Part shown: positions 35,778-45,321 of the stretch, piece after piece
Layout of the letters: the number at the start of each line of letters is the position of its first letter
Numbering within the stretch: position 1 is the stretch's first letter
DNA from: an uncultured Flavobacteriales bacterium
GTDB taxonomy: Bacteria > Bacteroidota > Bacteroidia > Flavobacteriales_D > Parvicellaceae
Assembly: GCA_943788115.1 (NCBI GenBank)
Contig: CALSPA010000004.1
Location: 1-64,000, forward strand
Direction: 5' to 3'
Length of the DNA: 64,000 nt
Notes under the pieces: generated by a model
What the model was told of the DNA's origin: nothing
What the model saw: only the letters and a program-made list of their open reading frames with translations
Database searches by the model: none
Position numbers and translations under genes: made by a program

Positions 35778-38701
35778 CTAATTAAAGTTATGTTACCATG
35801 TTGTAATTGTTCTCGGCCGTCCATATAAGTTACTTGTAATGTATATACAAAAACTGCTGAATTAAGAGTCGCTCCTTTAAAAGTTCCATCCCATGTAGCG
35901 GACATAGAGTTGCTTTGAAAAACCAACTCCCCCCATCTGTCATAGATTCTAAACTCTAACTCTTGTACACTAAAGCCATATATACCTAAAAAATCATTTA
36001 TTCCATCGTTATTTGGAGAGAATAAATTAGGCACATAAACATCACCAGATATTTCAACATTAACAGTAATGTCATCTTCACTAATGCAACCAAGAGTATC
36101 TACAACTACGAAATATGTTGTAGTTTCTAAAGGGCTTGCTACGGGGTTAGAGCAATTAGTACAGGAGAGATAATTAGAAGGTGTCCAATAATAACTTCCT
36201 CCCCCTAACGCATTTAAAGCCACAGATTCTCCTGCAAAAATAGTTGTATCGCTTCCTAGTTCTAACAAAGAAGTGGGTATCGCTACAAGATTTACAGTGT
36301 CATAGTATACACCACAATGATTGCTTACCTGAACATAAGTAAGCGTGTCGTTGAGCTGGAATGTACTACTCACAGAATCATCAACTTCACCATTTTCCCA
36401 TGAAAAAGAACCCTCTCCATCTGCAATTAGATAAAGGGAATCCCCTTCACAACCAATAGTGTCACCAAGAATACTCAGTCCTCTTTGATCTATTACACTA
36501 ACTTCCAAAGAATTAGTACTGTTTCCACATTTATTTAATGCTTCTATTTCAATATTAAAAACTCCTAAAGAATCCCAAAGAATACTTATTTCGTTGTTTC
36601 CAGTGTCTATTAAAGTGCCTCCAATTGAAGGATCCCAATCATAATATGTGCCATTGTAAAACTGAACCAAGTAATCTAATGTATCACCTATACAAGAGGT
36701 GTCAGAACCAATAATAATTGTTTGAGGGGCATCAATAACATAAACATTAAATGGTATTGAAAGAGGCCCAACACAACCAAAGCTTGTTTCCTCAATTTCT
36801 ATGGTATTAACACTATTAGTTGTCCAATAAACTCCCAGCATTACTGGAGGGTTATTTGGAGCCATTGAACTGCCGTTGATATAGTAATTAAATTCTGAAG
36901 AAGGGTTATATGGCGAAACGTTCATGAATATTGGATTTCCAACACATAAAAGTGTGTCATCTAAAGTTGAAAATGGAAAGGCCGGTTGAATTGTATAAGG
37001 AGTTTGATTTGGACATCCAATTGACAAATGTACAACACAACCCAAAGATTGCTCCATTTGAGATGAATTATCAGCCGTAATTCTCATGTAAAAAGCACCG
37101 CCAGGAAAGCCCATGGAAGTTAACCCTAAAGCAGCTAAGCTATCGCAAGGAGGAATTGTGAGTACAAGAGTTGCAGAGGACGTGTCAATAGTAGCGCCTA
37201 ATCCACCTAAGTTTATTTGGGCGAAAGACATCATGTCTAAAACTTCTACACTAAATGTGTTTCCAGGATAATAATTTACAATGGAATCCCAAACATTTAC
37301 ATCTATAGGAATGTTAAAAACAACTCCAGAGTCACCAGGACAAGCAGAAACATCCGTACAGTTGTTTGTGCTAATATCACATTCTTGAATACAAAAAGGC
37401 CCCCACTCTTGACCAATAGCATTTGGATTAGATGAAAGTACTCTTAAATAATAACCACAACCAGGTGGAACAGTTGGAATCGAACCACTTACCATTCCAG
37501 GTGAGGGAACAAGTGCCGGATCATAGGTTGTATTGTCATTTGAAGTTCCAACTAAGTTTGGTTGGGAAAAACTGCCTGTAGAGTCTGAAAGTTGAGCGAT
37601 ATATACATTTCCAGGATTATAAACTCCTGTAGACCAAAATGGAACATCTATAACACTATTTATGCACACATAATTAGTGTCTAATGTAACTGCTGGTGGG
37701 TCTATAGTACTAATTACATTTGGGCAATTATCAACCTCAACACAAGCACTAAGAGTACTAACAATTACAGGAGCTGGTGAAAGTCTAGTAACCCTAAACA
37801 AATAACATGAACTAGGTGCAACAGAAAAAGGAATGGATAAGGATAAAAAAGATGAGGTATTAGGATAATTTACATTTGAAGACCATGACGCTGTAGGTGG
37901 AGAGAAATTTCCTGCTGCATCAGACATCTCAATACTATACGATCCATCACATAGAGTATCTGACAGTTGAAATCCTAGAATTAAATTATCTCCAGGGCAA
38001 ACAACAGGATCTATGTAATTTATGTCTATTGTAATTGGGCTAGTAACCGAATTGTAAGTTCCTACAATCTGTATGTCATCAATTCCTAAGGCAATTGAAT
38101 CTGCTCCATTGCTGGCGTCATTTACCCATCTAAATCCAAATCTTAAATTGTCAACATTGTCAAATGCTAGACTTGAAACCTGTTCATACTTCCATTTGCT
38201 TTTGCCTTTATATTGAGAAATTCCTGTTTGAATCCATGCTCCAGAACCAGTATTGTAATACAATTCGCCATAAGAATTCGGGCCACCTTCACAAATAAAG
38301 AAAAAAGAAAACTCAACATTAGTAATTCCTTTAGTACATATTCCGCTAGACATTTCAACAAACTGATCAGAAGTATTGGTGTTGTCAAAATTACAATTTG
38401 AAACACTAGGACTAATTAAAGAATCGTAAATGTGTAAATAAGAGCTGTATGGAGCAAAACTAATCTGCCCACCATAAGTGCTGTCCTGACTAGTTGTATT
38501 GGGTTTAACCCCCATGCCATCGTAAGAATTATTAATAATCCATTTATTGTTGCCACTATTCAACCCTACAGCTCCAGAGTTAAGCTGAAAATTAAGGTTA
38601 GGCCCATTAAAATCTTCAATAAACAACTGTACCGTTGACTGTGAAAAGACATTAAATAACGCTAAAAAAATTAATGCTAAAAATGATGAAAATCCCTTCA
38701 T
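35774..38701 (-). CDS. Large type B sorting-domain (CHU_C) surface protein
   Basis: 975 residues. Signal peptide (to about residue 20), an N-terminal MAM/jelly-roll-like domain (LFIEDFNGPN ... LGIDDIQIVGTYN), several Ig-like or PKD-type modules, and a CHU_C type B domain (YVPNLFSPNNDGINDF ... LQHGNITLIR). Such proteins are exported by T9SS and often act as adhesins in gliding or surface attachment. The end overlaps the SprF-like gene by four bases, making a cargo-partner pair. Cys residues are plentiful in the middle and may form disulfides. Confidence 0.9.
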   Translation of the reverse strand: MKGFSSFLALIFLALFNVFSQSTVQLFIEDFNGPNLNFQLNSGAVGLNSGNNKWIINNSYDGMGVKPNTTSQDSTYGGQISFAPYSSYLHIYDSLISPSVSNCNFDNTNTSDQFVEMSSGICTKGITNVEFSFFFICEGGPNSYGELYYNTGSGAWIQTGISQYKGKSKWKYEQVSSLAFDNVDNLRFGFRWVNDASNGADSIALGIDDIQIVGTYNSVTSPITIDINYIDPVVCPGDNLILGFQLSDTLCDGSYSIEMSDAAGNFSPPTASWSSNVNYPNTSSFLSLSIPFSVAPSSCYLFRVTRLSPAPVIVSTLSACVEVDNCPNVISTIDPPAVTLDTNYVCINSVIDVPFWSTGVYNPGNVYIAQLSDSTGSFSQPNLVGTSNDNTTYDPALVPSPGMVSGSIPTVPPGCGYYLRVLSSNPNAIGQEWGPFCIQECDISTNNCTDVSACPGDSGVVFNIPIDVNVWDSIVNYYPGNTFSVEVLDMMSFAQINLGGLGATIDTSSATLVLTIPPCDSLAALGLTSMGFPGGAFYMRITADNSSQMEQSLGCVVHLSIGCPNQTPYTIQPAFPFSTLDDTLLCVGNPIFMNVSPYNPSSEFNYYINGSSMAPNNPPVMLGVYWTTNSVNTIEIEETSFGCVGPLSIPFNVYVIDAPQTIIIGSDTSCIGDTLDYLVQFYNGTYYDWDPSIGGTLIDTGNNEISILWDSLGVFNIEIEALNKCGNSTNSLEVSVIDQRGLSILGDTIGCEGDSLYLIADGEGSFSWENGEVDDSVSSTFQLNDTLTYVQVSNHCGVYYDTVNLVAIPTSLLELGSDTTIFAGESVALNALGGGSYYWTPSNYLSCTNCSNPVASPLETTTYFVVVDTLGCISEDDITVNVEISGDVYVPNLFSPNNDGINDFLGIYGFSVQELEFRIYDRWGELVFQSNSMSATWDGTFKGATLNSAVFVYTLQVTYMDGREQLQHGNITLIR

Positions 38702-38762
38702 ATTCTAAATTTAACTAATTAAACAATTTAAATAAAGCAATAATGAAAACTAATTTTGCGTT

Positions 38763-38770
38763 ATATTTGG
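38763..38770 (+). promoter_or_regulatory. -7 box TATATTTG
   Basis: Matches the Bacteroidota -7 consensus TAnnTTTG exactly and lies 35 bases before the ATG at 38806. This makes the earlier in-frame ATG at 38743 unlikely, since it would fall upstream of transcription start. No clear -33 TTTG was found at the usual spacing. Confidence 0.5.
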
Positions 38771-38805
38771 ATGATTACATTATAAACGCTCACAACATTC
38801 ATATT

Positions 38806-39021
38806 ATGAATACTGCTTTGAAAAAATTCTCGTCTTATTTTCTTGTCTCATTAGTTTTAGTTTCTACAGTTATTGCTCTTCTTGAAATATGGGTGCCGGA
38901 TCTGCTAGACCTTGATGGCGCTTTACAGAATTTAATGTCATCTCTTTTAATAATATTTCTTTCTTCATGTGTTGTTCTGTTTATTTTTTCGGTAATTCTT
39001 AAAGAAAAAAAAGAAGAGTAA
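38806..39021 (+). CDS. Small membrane protein, 71 residues
   Basis: Start chosen at 38806 because a good -7 box lies at 38763, inside the longer frame that begins at 38743. The protein has two membrane segments (FSSYFLVSLVLVSTVIALLEI and LMSSLLIIFLSSCVVLFIFSVIL) and ends KEKKEE. No domain is recognised. The downstream gene begins 18 bases later, so they may be one operon. Confidence 0.6.
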   Translation: MNTALKKFSSYFLVSLVLVSTVIALLEIWVPDLLDLDGALQNLMSSLLIIFLSSCVVLFIFSVILKEKKEE

Positions 39022-39039
39022 TTGAAATTACATTAGTTA

Positions 39040-39732
39040 ATGAAGTTTAACAAAATTTATGTTCAGCAGAATATTGCTTGTTTAGTTGTTTTCATATTTA
39101 TATTAATCATCTCTATGCTGCTTTATCCAGGCGGCACAAAATTTAATACTTCAGCAACACATTATTTGTTTTTTGAAAACTTCATTAGCCATCTAGGAAA
39201 ATATAAAACTTATAGTGGAGCTCCAAATCTTTTCCCAGCAGCTTTATTTAAAACTGGTGTCTATCTAATTAGCTTTTCTTTTGCTGTGCTTTTTGTGTTT
39301 CAGCCATTAATATTTAAATCCCATTCCCTTTCATATAAAATGAGTGTTTCTGCATCATGTCTTGCTTTGTGTTCTGCTTTAGCATTTATCGGCATAGGAT
39401 ATTACAGTGCTGACCCTTCCACATTAAAAATTCACCTTGCATTTGTTAAACTTTCATTTTATCTATTTTTTATTGCCTCATTATTACAAACCATAGCTAT
39501 AAAAATGAATCCTTTGTTTAATAAAAAAATGTTTATTTATTATTTACTTTTCACCGCTAGTTTATTGGCTTATAATTTATTAATTGAATTTGGCCCTAGG
39601 CCAAATGCCAATTTAACATCACTTATCATTCAAGTTTCAGCTCAAAAATTAATTGCTGCTTTCTTTTTTATAAACTTCATTGTTCAAGGCCGTGAAACAT
39701 TAAAAAAAATTAAACACATAAAAGCAAATTAA
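39040..39732 (+). CDS. Integral membrane protein, possibly DUF998-like
   Basis: 230 residues with about six membrane segments. The stretch YPGGTKFNTSATHYLFFENFISHLG resembles the start of DUF998/Frag1-type proteins, but similarity is too weak for a firm call. No charged catalytic motif is visible. It lies between the small membrane gene and the histidine kinase; role unknown. Confidence 0.6.
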   Translation: MKFNKIYVQQNIACLVVFIFILIISMLLYPGGTKFNTSATHYLFFENFISHLGKYKTYSGAPNLFPAALFKTGVYLISFSFAVLFVFQPLIFKSHSLSYKMSVSASCLALCSALAFIGIGYYSADPSTLKIHLAFVKLSFYLFFIASLLQTIAIKMNPLFNKKMFIYYLLFTASLLAYNLLIEFGPRPNANLTSLIIQVSAQKLIAAFFFINFIVQGRETLKKIKHIKAN

Positions 39733-39773
39733 TAAGTGTACTTCCTCATAAAAAAGTTTTATTTAACTTTAGG

Positions 39774-42515
39774 GTGTTGCTAAAGCGTTTTTTTAAATAT
39801 CTGTATTCTACCTTTTTCTTTCTTAGTGTTATTCAACTAAGTGCTCAAAAGAGTGTTTTAATTGTTGACCTTGAACAAAGGTTATCAACTGAGAAATCTC
39901 AAGAAATACAAATAAAAATCTATCTTGATCTTTCACACCTTTACTCCTCTATAGATCAAAATCTTTCTTTAGATTATGCTCAAAAAGCGCTTTTAATTAC
40001 CACCGCAACAAAGTCTTTGGAAGACAAAGTAAATGCGCTAACTCAAATCGGAAGAATTGAACTAAATAAAAATAATTATGACGTTGCCCTTGAAACTTTC
40101 ATCAAAGCCTTAGACCTAAACAAAGAGATTTCAAACCTGGCAGGAGTTGCAAAATGCAGGCTCCTAATGGGAGACGTTTACAAAAAGATTGGAGATAAAA
40201 GATGGGCAAAAAGAGAGTATGAAATTGCACTACAAATAGGAATAAAAACTAAAAATTCTTACCTAATAGCATTCTCAAATTATTCCCTTGGTATTCTTGA
40301 AAAAAGTTTAGGTAACAAAAAATTAGCCCTCCAACTTCTTGAGCTTTCAGATGAACAAATAAATGAAGATGAAAACCCTAAACTACAGGCTGATATTGCT
40401 AGAGGATTGGGGCAGCTATATGTTGATCTTGGCCGACCAAATCAAGGAATTAGAGCTTTACGAAAATCTTTGACTAATTACGTGAAATTTGATAGTGCAG
40501 TGTATAATGGAGTATCATTTAATCAAGCGGAGGTAAATTATGAATTAGCTAAAGCCTATGAATTAATAGATGATTATGTGAATTTCCTTTATTACATGGA
40601 AAAGAGTTTAACAATTTCAGAAAAATTAGCACTGAAAAACTACATTAAAAAAGGTTATAAAAATTTAGCAAAAGCATATGAGCTTAATAAACAGTATAGA
40701 AAAGCATATGAATATTTACAGTATTATGCAGCAATTAAAGATGCTGGTGAAATAACATTTTTAGAGTCTCAACTAGAGCTCGCAAAAAAAAACCAAAAAC
40801 TAATTCTTTTTGAAGAAAAACAAAATAGTGAAGATGAGATTAAATTCACAAGAAATATTTTTTTCGCAGTTATACTAATAATCTTGTTGGTTTTTTCAAG
40901 CTTTTTATTATATGCCTACAGACAAAAAATACTCATAAATAAAGCGCTAGAAAAAGCTACTTTACAATCTAATAAGTTAAGCAAAGACAAAGAAGATTTC
41001 TTTGCCTATACAAGTCATGAAATTAGAACTCCTTTAAATGCAGTTGTTGGTCTTTCTCATTTAATGAGCGAAACAAAATTGAATACCAAGCAAAAAGATT
41101 ATTTAAACATAATTAAATCAAGTGCAAACAATATTTTATTCTTAGTTAATGACATTTTAGATTTATCAAAGTTTGAGAAAGGAGCAATTAAATTAGAGCA
41201 GCTTCCCTTTTCATTAATTAATATCTCTAATGACATAACAAAATCAGTTGCTTTTAAGATAAAAGACAAACCTGTTGAAATAATAAGTAAACTGAGTGTT
41301 GGGATTCCTGCAATTCTTATAGGCGATCCTATGAGGATAAATCAGATTTTATTGAATTTAGTAGACAATGCAATAAAATTTACTGAGAAAGGAAGTGTTA
41401 CAATTTCTATTGAGCCAGCGGCAAATTATGCCGAAACTAAAAAATTAAACTTCGCAATAAGTGATACCGGCATAGGTATAAAAAAAGAAAAGCTAGAAAC
41501 TATTTTTGACAGTTATGAACAAGCATCCTCAAATACATCTCGTCAGTATGGTGGCACTGGTTTAGGCTTAGCCATTACTAAAGAGCTTGTGAGATTAATG
41601 GGAGGGGAAATAAATGTTTCCTCTAATCCTGATAAAGGCAGTGTGTTTTCTTTTTCTCTTTGTTTGTCTGAAAGTGAATTTCAAGAAGAGACGACACTCT
41701 CCTGGAATGAAAGTTATGATTTTAATGGTCTTTCAATGCTACTGGTCGATGATAATGAGTTAAACAGAGTTGTTTTAAACGAGTTAATTCAAAACATGAA
41801 ACAAGAAATTAAGCTGTCCTTTGCAGAAGATGGTTTAGTCGCTGTAGAGATGGTGAAAGAAAATGATTATGATTTAATCCTAATGGATTTACAAATGCCT
41901 AACATGAACGGCTTTGAAGCAACTGAATTCATAAGAACAAGGCTGCCAAATAAGAAAAATGGGGTTCCTATAATTGCCATGACAGCTCATGTTTTAGATG
42001 GTGTTGCAAAAAAATGCATAGAAATTGGAATGAACGATTGTTTGTCTAAGCCAGTTAAAACAGAAATGCTATTTAAAAAAATTGCCTCCATTTTAAATAT
42101 TCCTAAAAAAATAAATGCTGTTAGCCCTAAGGAAAGTTCCTCTAAGAACACCTCAAAAGCTGAAAAGAGTGTAACTAATCTTGATTTAATAAAAAAAATA
42201 AGTAAAAACAACCCTATAAAGATCATTAAGTATCTTTCTATTTACCTAGAAAATGTTCCTGCTGACTTAAAAAAACTAAACCAAAGTCTTAAAAAAGAAA
42301 ATTATAATGAAGTCGCATCTATCGCTCATAAAATAAAAGGAAATGTTTCTTATTTAGGAGTTGAGAGTGTTGTTAATGATTTAGTTGCACTTGAAAAACT
42401 AAATGGAGATGTGGAAAATACAAATGAAATCACTATTATTGCTAATAGAGTAAATGATATAATCACTCAGTCTATTGATGAGTTGAAAATTCATTTGAAA
42501 GAATATAAAAAATGA
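39774..42515 (+). CDS. TPR-containing hybrid histidine kinase
   Basis: 913 residues: signal peptide (1-24), TPR repeats (about 50-320), a membrane segment (361-382), HisKA with His415 (YTSHEIRTPLN), HATPase with N box (NLVDNAIKF), G1 (DTGIGI) and G2 (GGTGLGLAI), a receiver with Asp705 (DLILMDLQMPN) and a C-terminal Hpt with His852 (ASIAHKIKGN). The signal travels from the periplasmic TPR domain through a full internal phosphorelay. The start is GTG (TTG three bases later is possible). It overlaps the LytTR regulator by four bases. Confidence 0.93.
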   Translation: MLLKRFFKYLYSTFFFLSVIQLSAQKSVLIVDLEQRLSTEKSQEIQIKIYLDLSHLYSSIDQNLSLDYAQKALLITTATKSLEDKVNALTQIGRIELNKNNYDVALETFIKALDLNKEISNLAGVAKCRLLMGDVYKKIGDKRWAKREYEIALQIGIKTKNSYLIAFSNYSLGILEKSLGNKKLALQLLELSDEQINEDENPKLQADIARGLGQLYVDLGRPNQGIRALRKSLTNYVKFDSAVYNGVSFNQAEVNYELAKAYELIDDYVNFLYYMEKSLTISEKLALKNYIKKGYKNLAKAYELNKQYRKAYEYLQYYAAIKDAGEITFLESQLELAKKNQKLILFEEKQNSEDEIKFTRNIFFAVILIILLVFSSFLLYAYRQKILINKALEKATLQSNKLSKDKEDFFAYTSHEIRTPLNAVVGLSHLMSETKLNTKQKDYLNIIKSSANNILFLVNDILDLSKFEKGAIKLEQLPFSLINISNDITKSVAFKIKDKPVEIISKLSVGIPAILIGDPMRINQILLNLVDNAIKFTEKGSVTISIEPAANYAETKKLNFAISDTGIGIKKEKLETIFDSYEQASSNTSRQYGGTGLGLAITKELVRLMGGEINVSSNPDKGSVFSFSLCLSESEFQEETTLSWNESYDFNGLSMLLVDDNELNRVVLNELIQNMKQEIKLSFAEDGLVAVEMVKENDYDLILMDLQMPNMNGFEATEFIRTRLPNKKNGVPIIAMTAHVLDGVAKKCIEIGMNDCLSKPVKTEMLFKKIASILNIPKKINAVSPKESSSKNTSKAEKSVTNLDLIKKISKNNPIKIIKYLSIYLENVPADLKKLNQSLKKENYNEVASIAHKIKGNVSYLGVESVVNDLVALEKLNGDVENTNEITIIANRVNDIITQSIDELKIHLKEYKK

Positions 42516-43207
42516 AGATGAAGTGTTTAATAGTTGATGATGATGATTTATCTAGAGGTATTCTAGAAGATTTAATTCATGACACAGATTCATTAGATTT
42601 AATAGCTTCTTGTGAAGATCCAATAAAAGCATTTAATATTCTTAAAGATAGTGATATAGATTTGTTGTTTTTAGACATAGAAATGCCTAAAATGGATGGT
42701 ATCTCTATGCTTAAATCACTACATCCTCTTCCACAAGTTATACTTGTCACATCTCACGACAAATATGCTGTAGAATCATATGAATATGATGTTACCGATT
42801 TTGTTAAGAAACCAATTTCTACTGCTCGATTTTTAAAAGCAATAGAAAAAGCTAGTAAAAGGCTAACTAAAGAATCATCTCATTTTACTACTAAAGGTGA
42901 AACCATTTTTATTAAATCTGATTCAAAACTCGTTCAAATAAGTACAAATCAAATTTATTGGATTGAAGCTTTAGGAAACTACATGAGAGTTATTACTGAA
43001 GAGGGTAAGTACACTATTTTAAGCACAATGAAAGATGTTGCGGCTAAATTACCTTCCGATAACTTTGTTAGAGTTCATCGATCCTTTATTGTTAGGCTAG
43101 ATAAAATTGAATCAATTGAAGATAACTACATTGTTATTAATGATAATCAAATAAACATTGGAAAAGCATATAAAGAAGGCTTAAGTAAAAAACTTAATTT
43201 GCTTTAG
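42512..43207 (+). CDS. LytTR-type response regulator
   Basis: 231 residues: receiver domain with Asp55 (LLFLDIEMPKMDG) and conserved Lys in FVKKP, then a LytTR DNA-binding domain (about 130-228; IYWIEALGNYMRVIT, FVRVHRSFIV). It overlaps the hybrid kinase by four bases (ATGA), so the pair forms one signalling unit and the regulator is the likely output of the kinase's Hpt. Target promoters cannot be named. Confidence 0.93.
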   Translation: MKMKCLIVDDDDLSRGILEDLIHDTDSLDLIASCEDPIKAFNILKDSDIDLLFLDIEMPKMDGISMLKSLHPLPQVILVTSHDKYAVESYEYDVTDFVKKPISTARFLKAIEKASKRLTKESSHFTTKGETIFIKSDSKLVQISTNQIYWIEALGNYMRVITEEGKYTILSTMKDVAAKLPSDNFVRVHRSFIVRLDKIESIEDNYIVINDNQINIGKAYKEGLSKKLNLL

Positions 43208-43211
43208 CTTT

Positions 43212-43934
43212 TTACTTGCTAAATAAATTATATTTTATTATACAATAGATCGCTCTAAAACCATCTTTCCAACCAATTTTTTTACCCTCCTCATAAGTTC
43301 TGCCATAATAGGAAATTCCTACTTCATAAATTCTAATTTTAGAAACTCTTGAAAGCTTTGCGGTAAGCTCTGGCTCAAATCCAAAACGATTTTCTTTAAG
43401 TTTTAAAGATTGGGCAATTTTAGTATCTATCATCTTGTAGCAAGTTTCCATATCTGTTAGGTTTAGGTTGGTAAACATGTTTGAAAGCTTGGTTAAAAAT
43501 TGATTTCCTATAGAGTGCCAATAAAACAAAATTCGATGTGGGTTCCCGCCCATAAACCTTGAACCATAAACCACATCCGCAAAACCTGTAACAATTGGCT
43601 GTAATAGAACATTAAATTCATTAGGATCATACTCTAAATCTGCATCTTGAATGATTAAAAAATCTCCTGTTGCTAACTCTATTGCTTTATGAATAGCGGC
43701 CCCCTTTCCTTTGTTTTTATCTTGATTATATAACTGGATATCTAACGTTAGGTTGTTCTCCATGTAATCTGCAATTGCCTGTTTTGTATTGTCAGTTGAG
43801 CAATCATTAACAATAATAATTTCTTTTTGAATGTTGCAAATTAAATTCACTTCTTTAACCTTATCAAGGATTAAATGAATCGTCTTTTCTTCGTTATAAG
43901 CAGGAATAAGAATGGATAATTTACTAATCTTCAT
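43212..43934 (-). CDS. Family 2 glycosyltransferase (polyprenol-phosphate sugar transferase type)
   Basis: 240 residues with the GT2 fold: [13 protein letters not shown] (8-20), VNDCSTDNT, and the DAD metal-binding motif (Asp97, Asp99) in QDADLEYDP. The end ([18 protein letters not shown]) lacks extra membrane helices, so it resembles dolichol/polyprenol-phosphate mannose or glucose synthases without a membrane domain. It probably makes a lipid-linked sugar donor. Confidence 0.87.
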   Translation of the reverse strand: MKISKLSILIPAYNEEKTIHLILDKVKEVNLICNIQKEIIIVNDCSTDNTKQAIADYMENNLTLDIQLYNQDKNKGKGAAIHKAIELATGDFLIIQDADLEYDPNEFNVLLQPIVTGFADVVYGSRFMGGNPHRILFYWHSIGNQFLTKLSNMFTNLNLTDMETCYKMIDTKIAQSLKLKENRFGFEPELTAKLSRVSKIRIYEVGISYYGRTYEEGKKIGWKDGFRAIYCIIKYNLFSK

Positions 43935-43978
43935 AATTGAATTTTAAATGTTCATTTCAGGAATTTCCCCATCAATAA

Positions 43979-44599
43979 TTAATTCCCTTCCGTAGCTTTT
44001 TTAATTTCTTCTACAGAAACACCTGGCGCTCGTTCTATTAATTTAAAACCCTCTTTTGTAACGTCCAATACAGCTAAGTTAGTTACTACTTTTTTAACGC
44101 AACCAACACCTGTTAATGGAAGTGAGCACTGTTTCAACAATTTGCTTTCACCTTTCTTATTGGTGTGCATCATGGCAACAATAATGTTATCTGCACTTGC
44201 AACTAAATCCATTGCGCCTCCCATTCCTTTAACCATCTTTCCAGGGATTTTCCAATTTGCAATATCTCCGTTTTCAGAAACCTCCATAGCCCCTAACACA
44301 GTTAATTGAACATGCTGTCCTCTAATCATAGCAAAACTTGTTGCAGAATCAAAATATACAGCTCCAGGCAAGGCAGTAATGGTTTGTTTACCTGCATTGA
44401 TAAGGTCAGCATCTTCTTCCCCTTCAAATGGAAATGGCCCCATGCCTAAAATTCCATTTTCAGATTGAAAATCTACTGAAATCTCCTCAGGAATGTGATT
44501 GGCAACTAATGTGGGAATTCCTATTCCCAAATTAACATACCATCTATCTTGTAATTCTTGTGCTATTCTTTTAGCGATTCCATTTTTGTCTAGCGCCAT
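43979..44599 (-). CDS. scoB: 3-oxoacid CoA-transferase subunit B
   Basis: 206 residues, small subunit of the SCOT-type CoA transferase. The catalytic Glu is Glu47 in [10 protein letters not shown], and [13 protein letters not shown] is the CoA-binding part. The enzyme moves CoA from succinyl-CoA to acetoacetate (or a similar 3-oxoacid), in the cytoplasm. It follows subunit A by two bases, so both are made from one transcript. The symbol follows the Bacillus naming; atoA-like would be an alternative. Confidence 0.93.
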   Translation of the reverse strand: MALDKNGIAKRIAQELQDRWYVNLGIGIPTLVANHIPEEISVDFQSENGILGMGPFPFEGEEDADLINAGKQTITALPGAVYFDSATSFAMIRGQHVQLTVLGAMEVSENGDIANWKIPGKMVKGMGGAMDLVASADNIIVAMMHTNKKGESKLLKQCSLPLTGVGCVKKVVTNLAVLDVTKEGFKLIERAPGVSVEEIKKATEGN

Positions 44600-44601
44600 C
44601 T

Positions 44602-45303
44602 TTAATCTTTTTTTCTGGTTGTTCTTTGCTCAATTCTTTTCTCATATGAATCCCCTTCAAAAATTTTTTGAATAAAAATTCCAGGAACATGAATCTGATT
44701 AGGATCTAATTCGCCAGGCTCAACCAACTCTTCCACTTCAGCAATTGTGATTTTTCCTGCCATTGCCATAGCTGGATTGAAATTTCTTGCCGTCCCTTTA
44801 AAAATAAGATTTCCTGTTTTATCTCCTTTCCACGCTTTTACAATTGCATAATCAGCAGTTAATGCTTCTTCTAAAATATGTGGTTTACCATTAAAAATGC
44901 GAACTTCTTTTCCTTCACCAACTTCGGTTCCGTATCCTGCTGGAGTATAAAAGGCAGGAATACCGGCTCCAGCAGCCCTACACCTTTCAGCCAAACTTCC
45001 TTGAGGAATTAAATCCACTTCTAATTCTCCGCTCAACATTTGTCGTTCAAATTCATCATTTTCCCCAACATAAGAGGAAACCATTTTTTTAATTTGTCTT
45101 TGTTGTAATAAAAATCCTAATCCAAAATCATCAACTCCTGCGTTATTTGAAATACATGTTAGGTTGTTGATTTTCAATTTCACCAATTCAGAAATACAGT
45201 TTTCAGGAATTCCGCAAAGACCAAAACCCCCTAGCATTATTGTCATTCCACTTTGAATTCCCCTACAGGCTTCTTCTGCAGATGCAACTACTTTATTTAT
45301 CAT
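44602..45303 (-). CDS. scoA: 3-oxoacid CoA-transferase subunit A
   Basis: 233 residues, large subunit of the same CoA transferase. The N-terminal [19 protein letters not shown] is the GGFGxxGxPxxLI family signature, and [14 protein letters not shown] and [10 protein letters not shown] are typical. It works with subunit B in ketone-body or branched-chain acid degradation. The gene starts 18 bases after the PBP1A stop; a shared promoter upstream of PBP1A is possible. Confidence 0.94.
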   Translation of the reverse strand: MINKVVASAEEACRGIQSGMTIMLGGFGLCGIPENCISELVKLKINNLTCISNNAGVDDFGLGFLLQQRQIKKMVSSYVGENDEFERQMLSGELEVDLIPQGSLAERCRAAGAGIPAFYTPAGYGTEVGEGKEVRIFNGKPHILEEALTADYAIVKAWKGDKTGNLIFKGTARNFNPAMAMAGKITIAEVEELVEPGELDPNQIHVPGIFIQKIFEGDSYEKRIEQRTTRKKD

Positions 45304-45321
45304 TCTTTTTTTATTACAATA

